Shown: positions 34,727 to 42,623 of the stretch, one piece after another
How the letters are laid out: every line of letters begins with the position of its first letter
Numbering within the stretch: position 1 is the first letter of the stretch
Assembly: GCA_028282925.1 (NCBI GenBank)
Contig: JANQGV010000158.1
Coordinates: forward strand, 1 to 62,739
Source: Thermodesulfobacteriota bacterium
GTDB lineage: Bacteria > Desulfobacterota > WTBG01 > CAIYCZ01 > CAIRTM01
Direction: 5' to 3'
DNA: 62,739 nucleotides
The notes under the pieces: generated by a model
Told to the model about the DNA's origin: nothing
What the model saw: the letters and a program-made list of their open reading frames with translations, nothing else
The model's database searches: none
Position numbers and translations under genes: made by a program

Positions 34727-35689
34727 ATGGACCCCGTACAGACCTCCCCACCGCTGTCATTTATTTTGATTCAGGTCGGCAACTACCTTATCACGCTGGT
34801 GTGCCTGTGGCACTGCTGGAGAAAAGAACGCGCCCTGGCATTCACCATGGCATCGGCCATTGTGTTCGGGTACATGGTCGAGTATTCCCAGGTGACCCAG
34901 TGCGTCGCTAAAATCCTTTTTCCACACCAGCCGGTTGTCATCCCCTACGACTATCCCTATGCACTGGTCATGCTCCCGGGTCCGGTACCCCTGGGTATCT
35001 GCCTCAGTTGGGGAATCATTATTTCGGCGGTTATGCAAACGGCGAAATACCTTCTGCCTGATACGCATCCGGAGGGTTTGCTGAACAAATTCCTGATCAG
35101 ATCATTTATCGGCGGGTTCCTGGCCATCAGCATCGACTTTGCCCTGGATCCGTCGCTGGTCAAGATGGGTTTCTGGGTCTGGAACATTGAGCCCCGGCTG
35201 TGGTACGGCATTCCCTGGAGCAATTTTATCGGCTGGTTTGTTATCGTGGGCTGTTTTTCAACAACAATACAACTGGGGTACCACTGGTTTAAACCCGGCA
35301 CAAAAGGCACCCTGGTCGATTTTCTGGTGGCCTTCGGCGCCCTTATCCCGGCCTTTATCCTGTTCGTAATTATTATGATCGGCTGGCTGGCCGTTACCAA
35401 CTTCAACCCTCAGAAATACCCTGAGACGCTGCTGGTGGCCGTCTTTTACGGTATCTGTGTAATCCCGGTAATATTCCGCCTGTTCAAATATAAAAGTGAT
35501 AACAAGTTCGACCTGTTTGTGATACTCGGTCCGTTTTATCTCTATATATGGTCGCTCATTGCCCTCTTTATTACCGGGCTCTACCTCGATTACCCCACGC
35601 TGGTTGTTGTTGCACCGGTCATGTGCGGACTGGGGGCCATCGGGTTTCTGTGGACCTATCGAGATACATTGACCAAAAAATATTCATAA
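34727..35689 (+). CDS. CruF-like carotenoid biosynthesis membrane protein (DUF422 family)
   Basis: 320 residues from ATG 34727 (TGGAGG 7 bases upstream). About eight hydrophobic helices. The hallmark block FALDPSLVKMGFWVWN...YGIPWSNFIGWFV (about 140-180) matches the CruF/DUF422 family of carotenoid 1',2'-hydratases and relatives. It acts in the cytoplasmic membrane on an isoprenoid-type lipid. No phytoene synthase or desaturase is in the window, so the true substrate is uncertain. A CrtC/AttH-like gene follows 77 bases downstream, another family linked to carotenoid hydration. Confidence 0.7.
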   Translation: MDPVQTSPPLSFILIQVGNYLITLVCLWHCWRKERALAFTMASAIVFGYMVEYSQVTQCVAKILFPHQPVVIPYDYPYALVMLPGPVPLGICLSWGIIISAVMQTAKYLLPDTHPEGLLNKFLIRSFIGGFLAISIDFALDPSLVKMGFWVWNIEPRLWYGIPWSNFIGWFVIVGCFSTTIQLGYHWFKPGTKGTLVDFLVAFGALIPAFILFVIIMIGWLAVTNFNPQKYPETLLVAVFYGICVIPVIFRLFKYKSDNKFDLFVILGPFYLYIWSLIALFITGLYLDYPTLVVVAPVMCGLGAIGFLWTYRDTLTKKYS

Positions 35690-35766
35690 CAGGCGCTTCA
35701 GAGGATCGAAATACACTGAAAAGGCAAAACAACACTAACAGTATTTACACAGGGAGGAGAATCGTT

Positions 35767-36816
35767 ATGCGCAAACATGTACTATGGATACCGGTACTAC
35801 TGATAACCGTGTTTTTCACCGCCTGTCTGCTGCCGCCGAACAAGGGCCTGATCGGACCGATTAAACTGCCGGAAAGCGACGCCTATCTGCCCACCGAAAA
35901 GGTCCAGTGGTGGTATTGGACCGGCCACCTGAACGATGAGGAGGGCCGACATTACGGATTCGAAGTCTGTTTCTTTGCGTTTCCCGACCTGGGCTCCCAA
36001 CTCTGCCAGGTAGCCGTAACCGATGTTGCCGAAAACCGCTTCGACTTTAAGGAGTACATTATCGATTTCAAGCTGCCCGACAAACTCACCAACCGGTTCA
36101 ACCTCCATACCAAAAAGAAGGAAGTTATCGCCAAAGGTCACGCGGACCCCGACACTGCCTACGGCAAGGACTATATCTATGCCACGATAAAGGACGACCT
36201 TGTGCTGGAGCTTGACATCACGTCAAACGCACCGGCGGTACTGCACTACGGGGCCAATGCACACCCGTATCGTTTCGGTGGCTATACCTACTATTATTCC
36301 CGGGAGGACATGACCGCCACCGGTACCCTTATGAAGGGCGACAAATCCTACACGGTCAGCGGAACCGCCTGGTTCGACCGGCAGTACGGGGCCCTGTACC
36401 GCGCGATCGACTACGGCTGGCAATGGTTTGCCATCCGTCTTGACGACGGCCGTCGCATCATGCTGTTTGATTTCCGCGGTAAATATGCAGACATTGAGCG
36501 CTACGGCTCAATTACCGACACCAACAACATGACCCGCGACCTGACCCCCGATGATTACACCGTCACCATCAAGGACCACTGGAAAAGCCCCCATACCGGC
36601 TGTAAATATCCCATGGGCTGGGATGTGGCCATTGGCGACCTGCGTTTCACCGTGGAACCAATGGTCATCGATCAGGAGTTGCGGGCCACCCACGGCTACT
36701 GGGCCGGGCCGGAATACTGGGAGGGTGCCTGCTCGGTCAGTGGAGATGTTACCGGCACCGCCTATGTTGAACTGAACGGCTATTGCCGGGGTATGGCAGG
36801 AACGTTTAGACCCTGA
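35767..36816 (+). CDS. CrtC/AttH-like lipocalin-fold lipoprotein
   Basis: 349 residues from ATG 35767 (GGGAGGAG upstream). The signal peptide ends in FFTAC (Cys20). The mature protein has features of the carotenoid 1,2-hydratase (CrtC)/AttH family: VQWWYWTGHLNDEEGRHYGF near the N-terminus, SGTAWFDRQYG, and YGWQWFAIRLDDGRRIMLFD. The paired lipocalin-like beta-barrels bind hydrophobic ligands. With the CruF-like gene directly upstream, the two probably act on the same membrane lipid or isoprenoid; this is an inference. A strong terminator follows. Confidence 0.75.
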   Translation: MRKHVLWIPVLLITVFFTACLLPPNKGLIGPIKLPESDAYLPTEKVQWWYWTGHLNDEEGRHYGFEVCFFAFPDLGSQLCQVAVTDVAENRFDFKEYIIDFKLPDKLTNRFNLHTKKKEVIAKGHADPDTAYGKDYIYATIKDDLVLELDITSNAPAVLHYGANAHPYRFGGYTYYYSREDMTATGTLMKGDKSYTVSGTAWFDRQYGALYRAIDYGWQWFAIRLDDGRRIMLFDFRGKYADIERYGSITDTNNMTRDLTPDDYTVTIKDHWKSPHTGCKYPMGWDVAIGDLRFTVEPMVIDQELRATHGYWAGPEYWEGACSVSGDVTGTAYVELNGYCRGMAGTFRP

Positions 36817-36879
36817 GACCATTGAGGTAAAAAAATCAAAACGCTGTGCAGATACAGCCTGCAACCGACACACAAAAGT

Positions 36880-36916
36880 AAGGGCGGATAGTAACCCGGT
36901 TACATCCGCCCTTTTT
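36880..36916 (+). terminator. Intrinsic terminator after CrtC-like gene
   Basis: A 10-bp stem, AAGGGCGGAT / ATCCGCCCTT, with a 14-base loop is followed by TTT. Confidence 0.85.
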
Positions 36917-36957
36917 ACAACAGTTGTCGGGCAGCCTTTGCAGGCAGGTGGTGCTCA

Positions 36958-37503
36958 TTATGACCGGAGTATCTCAAGCGCCTTTTCAATCCGGGTGTGC
37001 ATATCCAGACCCGAAATTTCCAGAATTTTTTCGACCCGGTCGCATTTCTGCTGAACGTGCCGCGCAGCTTCGGTCACCGTCCGGATGTTCTGTTCAATAT
37101 CCCGAACCGTCGTCTCCAGCGGATTGGCTGCCTCATCGCCGTTTTTGAACCGCTCCAGGATCGACAACAGCTCCTCGTACTCAAACGGTTTGCACAAAAA
37201 GGCATCGGCGCCCTTGTGCAGGGCGGCAACAGCATCATCACCGCTGGCAAACCCCGTCATCATAACGACCCGGGCTGTTTCCTGTTTTTGTTTGACCGCT
37301 TCCAGCACTGCCATACCGTCAAGGGTTCCCGGCATCATTAAATCCGTAATCACTACGCCATATGAATCCTGGGAGATCCTGCGGCATGCTTCATCACCGT
37401 TGTCAACGGTGTCAACGTCATAACCGCACATCTCCAGCCTTTTTCTGCACGATTCTCTCACAAACAGTTCATCCTCAACCACCAGAACTTTAGTTTTATC
37501 CAT
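36958..37503 (-). CDS. Single-domain response regulator with helical tail
   Basis: 181 residues from ATG 37503 (GGGAGA 10 bases upstream). Residues 1-120 are a receiver domain: acidic pocket VVEDE, phospho-acceptor Asp54 in VVITDLMMPG, Thr in MMTGF and Lys in LCKPF. The remaining 60 residues are a coiled-coil-like tail (TVRDIEQNIRTVTEAARHVQ) with no DNA-binding domain. It probably signals by protein contact. No histidine kinase is adjacent; the kinase partner is unknown. Confidence 0.85.
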   Translation of the reverse strand: MDKTKVLVVEDELFVRESCRKRLEMCGYDVDTVDNGDEACRRISQDSYGVVITDLMMPGTLDGMAVLEAVKQKQETARVVMMTGFASGDDAVAALHKGADAFLCKPFEYEELLSILERFKNGDEAANPLETTVRDIEQNIRTVTEAARHVQQKCDRVEKILEISGLDMHTRIEKALEILRS

Positions 37504-37746
37504 AGATGTGTTCTCCCGGAGTAAAAAGGTTACCGTAGTCATCGCACAACCGTTTACGTTGAACCGGCAAGCGGTATAGTATTCATATAGCATATATTTT
37601 TACACCTGCCAAAAAAGCTTTACAGGAAGGGAAAAACGGCGTTACTGCGGCGGCACAAGGGGACTGATCATGCATGATTATAAAAGACGGCACCTATGGG
37701 GTCCGGGAAGAAATCACATAAGGAAGCCGGTTCGACACACGGGCGG

Positions 37747-38121
37747 TTACGCCGTTCTGAACCAGTTGTTGTAGGCATGTTCCAGTAAGGTACGTTTTAC
37801 TTTTGGATTGATGGAGTTGAACTGCATACCGATAAAAAGAGCCCCGTCCTTTTTTTCGCCCGGCACCGGCTGAACCCATTTCAGGTCCGATAGAGAACTG
37901 ATTTCGCCGTCGTTACCATCAAAGGCAATCCTGACAACGATCTGTTGTCCGACTATCGCATCGGTAAGACAGGATAATTTGACGGCCATGCCTTCCTGGC
38001 TGATATCGGCAATACTGCACGATATGCCTTCCGGATCGCCGTTGGAATACATGCGTGCCTCCAAATCAAGAGGATAGCGCGCACATCTCCTCTTGTCGGC
38101 ATTTCTGTTTCTCCTGAACAT
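37747..38121 (-). CDS. PilZ domain protein (cyclic-di-GMP receptor)
   Basis: 124 residues from ATG 38121 (AGGGGGAG 4 bases upstream). The N-terminal RRCARYPLDLEARM contains the RxxxR arginine motif, and CSIADISQEGMAVKL contains D-x-S-x-x-G; both bind cyclic di-GMP in PilZ domains. It is a stand-alone effector, plausibly served by the HD-GYP enzymes in this region. Confidence 0.88.
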   Translation of the reverse strand: MFRRNRNADKRRCARYPLDLEARMYSNGDPEGISCSIADISQEGMAVKLSCLTDAIVGQQIVVRIAFDGNDGEISSLSDLKWVQPVPGEKKDGALFIGMQFNSINPKVKRTLLEHAYNNWFRTA

Positions 38122-38200
38122 ACATCTCCCCCTGGATGCAGTATCCACTCCACAGGACCAAGCATATAAATATCTATGGAATTAGTCAATGGATAAATGG

Positions 38201-40390
38201 CTATCTGTTGAGAATATCTTGCAATCGCTGCCGCAAAAAAGCATACCGCCTTCTGGTTTTGTCGTTTTTGACCCCGATCGTCAGCGCTTTCCTGGTTCCT
38301 ACCAGAATAACAAGCTTCCGGCCCCGCGTTATCCCCGTATAGATCAGGTTGCGCTGTAACAGCATGTAATGCTGCGTCAAAACCGGCATAATAACGGCCG
38401 GAAATTCAGACCCCTGCGACTTGTGAACCGAAACGGCATAGGCAAGCGCCAGTTCGTCCAGATCGGCGTATTCATAGACAACGTGACGGGCGTCGAACGA
38501 AACGGTCACTTTCCTGCTCTCCGAATCAATGGCCGCAATGCGCCCGATATCGCCGTTGAAAACTTCCCGGTCATAGTTATTGCGTACCTGCATAACCTTG
38601 TCGTACACGCACAGGCGCTGGCTGCCGCGGGTAAGTGACGCCCGGTCGGGGTTGAGCGCTTCCTGCAGGCTCCGGTTAAGATTCTCCGTGCCGACGGTTC
38701 CCTTGTGCATGGGGGTTATGACCTGGATATCGTCAATGGGGGACAACCCAAAGCGTTTCGGGATACGCTCCTTTACCAGATCGACAATAAGACGCAGCAC
38801 CGCTTCCGGGTCTTCACGGTCGATAAAATAGAAGTCTTCAAGGTCGTCGCGGGAGTTTTCGAGTTCCGGAACCAGCCCGCTGTTTATCATATGCGCATTG
38901 ACAATAATCTTGCTCGTGCGGGCTTGCCGGAAAATCTCGTCCAATTCAACCACCGGCACCGCCCCCGATGCAATAATATCCTGCAATACGCTTCCCGCCC
39001 CCACCGAGGGCAGTTGGTTGGCATCGCCCACCAGTACAAGGGTCGTCTCCCGCGGAACGGCGCGCAGCAAATGATACATAAGCAGCGTGTCGACCATCGA
39101 CACTTCATCAATAATCAACAGATCGCAGGCCAGCGGGTTCTGTTCGTTCTTTTCAAAATCGCCGCTGCGGACATTGTATTTCAGCATGCGGTGGATGGTC
39201 ATTGCTTCATGACCGGTCGTCTCACTCATGCGCTTGGCGGCCCGGCCGGTGGGGGCAGCCAGTAAAACCCTGTTACGCTTGTCCGCAAAGACCTGCAAAA
39301 TAGCATTGATAATGGTTGTTTTGCCGGTGCCGGGCCCCCCGGTAAGCACAAACACTTTTTCCTCTATGGCACGGCGCACCGCTTCCACCTGCTTTTCGGC
39401 CAGGGTAATGCCGAGCTGTTTCTGCACCCATGGAATCGCTTTGTCAGCCGGCCGGCTCTTAATATGTGCGGGAGCGCTGACGAGCATGTGCATATGGTGG
39501 GCTATGCCGGTTTCACAATAATGAAACCGTGCAAGGTATACCGCCTTGTTGTTCTCAATAAACTCTTCGGCCGATTCATTGATGTCTTCAACCACTATCT
39601 GTTTTGCAAGGTTCGCCCGGCTGATGGCCTGCACAACATGGTCGCGCTCAACACCAAGAACCTCGCGGCATTTTTCCACAAGCGGTTCATAGGGATAAAA
39701 GACATGCCCCTCATCACTCACCTGCTGCATCACGTACAGCAGCCCCGCCTCGATGCGCCGGGCCGACTGTTTGTCTATACCGATCTTCTCGGCGATACGA
39801 TCGGCAATAACAAATCCGATGCCGAAGATATCCTCCGCCAGCTTATAGGGATTCTCCTTTACCACCTGGATAGAGGCTTTGCCGTATTTCTTATATATTT
39901 TTGTCGCATACCCCGTGCTGACATCATGGGCCTGCAGAAACAGCATGACATCCCGTACTTCTTTCTGGGATTCCCAGGCCTGCCCGATCATCTCGACCCG
40001 GGCCTGCCCGATTCCTTCGATTTCGGCCAGCCGGTCGACATTGTTTTCAATGATATCCAGGGTGTCGGTCCCGAACGCATCCACTATGCGCTTTGCCATC
40101 ACCGGCCCGATTCCTGAAATCAGGCCGGAGCCGAGATACTTCTCGATGCCGTGCAGGGTTGCCGGTATGATGGTTTCATAGGATGCTATTTTGAATTGCC
40201 GACCGAATCGCGGGTGGGTGGTCCACTCCCCCTGCATCGCAAGGGTCTCACCGGGCTTGAGCGACAGCAGATTCCCAACAACGGTCACAATGTCCTTGCT
40301 GCCGGGCACCACTGCCCGGGCAACCGTATACCCGTTTTCCTCGTTGCTGTAGACAATCTGCTCTATCTGGGCCTTAAACTTTTCCGACAT
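38201..40390 (-). CDS. recD2: RecD2-type ATP-dependent DNA helicase
   Basis: 729 residues, the size of RecD2 rather than RecD. The N-terminal OB-like region is followed by helix-hairpin-helix repeats (GLISGIGPVMAKRIVDAFG, IEGIGQARVEMIG). The helicase motifs are Walker A VLTGGPGTGKTT (about 350), LLIIDEVSMVDTLL, LVLVGDANQLPSVGAGSVL, and the C-terminal SVHKSQGSEFPAVI and YTGITRGRKLVIL. RecD2 proteins unwind 5'-3' and act outside RecBCD in repair. Its presence beside a complete recBCD shows two separate RecD families in one genome. Confidence 0.92.
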   Translation of the reverse strand: MSEKFKAQIEQIVYSNEENGYTVARAVVPGSKDIVTVVGNLLSLKPGETLAMQGEWTTHPRFGRQFKIASYETIIPATLHGIEKYLGSGLISGIGPVMAKRIVDAFGTDTLDIIENNVDRLAEIEGIGQARVEMIGQAWESQKEVRDVMLFLQAHDVSTGYATKIYKKYGKASIQVVKENPYKLAEDIFGIGFVIADRIAEKIGIDKQSARRIEAGLLYVMQQVSDEGHVFYPYEPLVEKCREVLGVERDHVVQAISRANLAKQIVVEDINESAEEFIENNKAVYLARFHYCETGIAHHMHMLVSAPAHIKSRPADKAIPWVQKQLGITLAEKQVEAVRRAIEEKVFVLTGGPGTGKTTIINAILQVFADKRNRVLLAAPTGRAAKRMSETTGHEAMTIHRMLKYNVRSGDFEKNEQNPLACDLLIIDEVSMVDTLLMYHLLRAVPRETTLVLVGDANQLPSVGAGSVLQDIIASGAVPVVELDEIFRQARTSKIIVNAHMINSGLVPELENSRDDLEDFYFIDREDPEAVLRLIVDLVKERIPKRFGLSPIDDIQVITPMHKGTVGTENLNRSLQEALNPDRASLTRGSQRLCVYDKVMQVRNNYDREVFNGDIGRIAAIDSESRKVTVSFDARHVVYEYADLDELALAYAVSVHKSQGSEFPAVIMPVLTQHYMLLQRNLIYTGITRGRKLVILVGTRKALTIGVKNDKTRRRYAFLRQRLQDILNR

Positions 40391-40626
40391 GTATGTACCC
40401 TGTTGAGATATGGCAAGGATGAGAAAAAAATATACATTTTTAAAAATAATTCACTTAAAACGGCTGGATGAAACACAATTTTCACCAGGAAGCCTGAAGG
40501 ATAATAGTATTACACCTCTTCGTCGTTTTTTCAACGCCCTTTCTTGCGGGCTGCACAGTCATTAAAACATCTTTGTTCACGACCATTGCTTTGCAGATCC
40601 GTGTTTCGGATAACAAAATCCTTGTT

Positions 40627-40655
40627 TTGACAGAAAAACGGTTTTCATGTATTCT
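40627..40655 (+). promoter_or_regulatory. Predicted sigma70 promoter of selenoprotein gene
   Basis: TTGACA (40627-40632), 17-base spacer, TATTCT (40650-40655), 43 bases before the ATG at 40699. The rest of the 308-base gap shows nothing recognisable. Confidence 0.65.
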
Positions 40656-40698
40656 TAATGGCTTAAAGAATCGCAAAAACACTTAGAGGAATACAAAA

Positions 40699-41304
40699 AT
40701 GAGCATTTTGATTCAGATCTACTCCGATTACATATGACCCTTTTGCTATGTCGGCAAGGGTCTTGTCGATGAATTGAGCCGGGAATTCGATATTGAGGAA
40801 GAATGGCTGTCCTTTGAAATTCACCCGGAAACACCTGCGGCAGGGGTGCTGCTGACTGAACACCTGCCCCATATTGACTGGGACGACCTGTACCGCAATC
40901 TCAAACAGCAGGGGGCCCGGTACGACATCATTTTTAATGATGTGACCATTTTGGCCAATTCCCGCAAGGTGCTGGAAGCCAGCGAATTTGCCCGCGACAA
41001 CGGGAAATATGACACATTTCACGAAGCGGTCTTTAAAGCCTACTTTACCGACCTGAAGGATATCGGCCGGCTTGATGTTATTTACAGTGTTGCAGATGAG
41101 GTGGGGCTCGACACTGCCGGGCTGCAGCAGGCCCTGGAGCAGGACACCTACTATCCACGTCTGCAGCAGACCACTGCCATGGCCCACAGCATGGGCATCA
41201 ACAGTGCCCCGACCTTTATTATCAATAAAAAATATTCTGTTGTCGGCGCACAGCCCACTGATGCGTTCCGGGACATTTTACAAAAAGCCGCCTCCGAAGG
41301 CTAA
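40699..41304 (+). CDS. FrnE/DsbA-family selenoprotein (UGA = selenocysteine 13)
   Basis: 201 residues if the in-frame UGA at 40735-40737 is read as Sec. The frame opens at ATG 40699 with AGAGGA 8 bases upstream. It reads MSILIQIYSDYI-U-PFCYVGKG, so U13-P-F-C16 replaces the C-P-x-C active site of FrnE-type DsbA proteins. The rest fits the family: a helical insert, then the cis-Pro loop INSAPTFIINKKYSVVGAQP. A SECIS-like hairpin lies just downstream of the UGA. Starting after the UGA would discard the catalytic site and the first beta strand. Predicted cytoplasmic thiol/disulfide oxidoreductase, with no signal peptide. It has its own promoter and ends against a family B repeat. FrnE-like proteins are among known bacterial selenoprotein families. 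Confidence 0.85.
40749..40771 (+). promoter_or_regulatory. Bacterial SECIS element
   Basis: A 10-bp stem (TGTCGGCAAG core pairing with CTTGTCGATG, with G-U pairs) closes on the loop GGT at 40759-40761. The loop lies about 21 bases after the UGA. The apical sequence CAAGGGTCTTG resembles the GCAGGTCTGC loop of the E. coli fdhF SECIS, with G and U in the SelB-contact positions. Position and shape fit the bacterial SECIS rules. Confidence 0.75.
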
Positions 41305-41331
41305 AAGCCTGTCGCTCCAACCGAAACGGGA

Positions 41332-41453
41332 GGCTGCTGAAGAATGTTCAGATTCAAGGCGCGCGAACCCCTGAGAAACGAGGTGTACTGTTTTGTACAT
41401 CGCAGTGACGAAGGGGGAGCGCAACACAGAAGATGGACGTTCTCCGGCAGCCT
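41332..41453. repeat. Repeat family B, full copy 3
   Basis: A 122-bp palindrome (GGCTGCTGAAGAATGTTC...TTCTCCGGCAGCC) with the inner GTGTACTG...TGTACATCGC hairpin. It sits between the convergent selenoprotein and thioesterase genes, where it could act as a two-way terminator. Confidence 0.85.
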
Positions 41454-41463
41454 CTTCACGGCA

Positions 41464-41871
41464 TTACTTGTGATACGCAACCCCTTCCCCTGAAGCCACA
41501 ACCGCTTTATTCTTTCCGGTAACGGCAATTTTCCAAACACTGATTTTCCGGCCCATTGAAACCGCCGAGGCTTCTGCGACAATGGTCTCGCCGGATGCCG
41601 CTGCTGCGACAAAATTGATATTCACGTTCAACGCAAAGGCCATTGTGCCGGTTGCGTTTGCTGCAACTGCCAGGGCCTGATCAGCAACGGCATACACTGT
41701 TGTGCCATGGGCCCTGTCGACCGCATTACAATATTCGGGCTTGACTACCAAAGCACAGCGGGCATATCCGTGTTGTACCTCCTCTACGGTAATGCCCAAA
41801 AAAGTGGCCATGGGGTCTTTTCCCACGGTTTCGGCAGCATAGGTCAGCGGGTTCTCGATTGTTCCAGACAT
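41464..41871 (-). CDS. Hotdog-fold thioesterase, PaaI type
   Basis: 135 residues from ATG 41871 (AGAGAGA upstream). It shows the hotdog pattern MATFLGITVEEVQHGYARCA, then AVDRAHGTTVYAVADQALAV (corresponding to the HGG...ADxA catalytic helix of PaaI thioesterases) and LNVNINFVAAAASGETIVAE. It hydrolyses acyl-CoA thioesters in the cytoplasm; the acyl group is unknown. The second Gly of HGG is Thr here, as in some family members. Confidence 0.85.
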   Translation of the reverse strand: MSGTIENPLTYAAETVGKDPMATFLGITVEEVQHGYARCALVVKPEYCNAVDRAHGTTVYAVADQALAVAANATGTMAFALNVNINFVAAAASGETIVAEASAVSMGRKISVWKIAVTGKNKAVVASGEGVAYHK

Positions 41872-41931
41872 ATAAGCATCTCTCTTTCTACAATCCATTT
41901 TTCACGGCATTATAGCATGTTCCCGTTCGCA

Positions 41932-42393
41932 TTAATATATTTCGGCCACACATCCGGCGGCAATGGTTTGACCGGCTTCCACACAGCGCTCCAAATCAGC
42001 CTCCTGAATGTCGCCGGTAACAATTATGGGCTCAAATACTTTCTTCAATGAATAACCACGGCATATCCGCTCTATACTGGTAAGCGCACCGGTACCGTCA
42101 TTTCCAGCACTGATAAACAGGGTAAACGGCTTACGGAATACCCGTTTGTCCGTATGTCCTTTCTCATAGGTGCGGTCAAAAAAATCTTTTATCGCCCCGG
42201 CCATATACCCGAAATACTCCGGCGAGCCTATGAGCATGCCGTCGCAGGAAAGAAGATCCTCCAGGGTTGCCTCCCCTGCCGAACGCATTTTCGCGCAGGC
42301 TCCTTCAATCCGGCCCACACCATCGGCCGCCGCCTGGGCCATTTTTCGGGTATTCCCGCCCATCGAGTGATAAATAACTAATATTTCTTTCAT
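41932..42393 (-). CDS. Flavodoxin / FMN-dependent NAD(P)H reductase-like protein
   Basis: 153 residues, cytoplasmic. The N-terminal ILVIYHSMGGNTRKMAQAAA forms the FMN-phosphate loop. GMLIGSPEYFGYMAGAIKDF is the second FMN-binding loop, and LFISAGNDGTGALTSIERIC the third. It resembles flavodoxin-family reductases of the WrbA/NADPH-FMN type. No ribosome binding site stronger than GAAA is seen. The gene may be co-transcribed with the thioesterase 60 bases downstream. Confidence 0.8.
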   Translation of the reverse strand: MKEILVIYHSMGGNTRKMAQAAADGVGRIEGACAKMRSAGEATLEDLLSCDGMLIGSPEYFGYMAGAIKDFFDRTYEKGHTDKRVFRKPFTLFISAGNDGTGALTSIERICRGYSLKKVFEPIIVTGDIQEADLERCVEAGQTIAAGCVAEIY

Positions 42394-42464
42394 TTCTAAA
42401 ATCAGCCCTCTGTGTGAAAAAAAACAATATTTACAAATTATTTACATTTTCCTAATAACTTATT

Positions 42465-42601
42465 AACGATTCTGGACGATACTATCAGTAACAACAACAC
42501 GGGAATGTAGTTTGTGTCCTTGTGGGTTGAGGGCATTTTACATATAAGGCAGAAAGAGTTTTAACCCCTCCTTTTTTTCTCTTTCTGCCTTTTATTTTTT
42601 T
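42465..42601 (+). ncRNA. Candidate small RNA with strong terminator and CCCCTCC loop
   Basis: A promoter-like TTTACA (42430-42435), 17-base spacer, TAATAA (42453-42458) is followed by about 80 bases. A perfect 13-bp hairpin comes next (AAGGCAGAAAGAG 42546-42558 / CTCTTTCTGCCTT 42579-42591), ending in a T-rich run on this strand. No protein gene on the plus strand uses this terminator. The 20-base loop contains CCCCTCC, complementary to Shine-Dalgarno sequences, as in C-rich-loop regulatory RNAs. Confidence 0.35.
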
Positions 42602-42623
42602 CTCTTCCCACATCCTGTGCATC

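Noticed and set aside
40735-40762. Alternative hairpin directly on the UGA (GACCCTT / AAGGGTC)
   Set aside because: It is possible as RNA structure, but its loop is too close to the UGA for a bacterial SECIS; the 40749-40771 hairpin fits far better.
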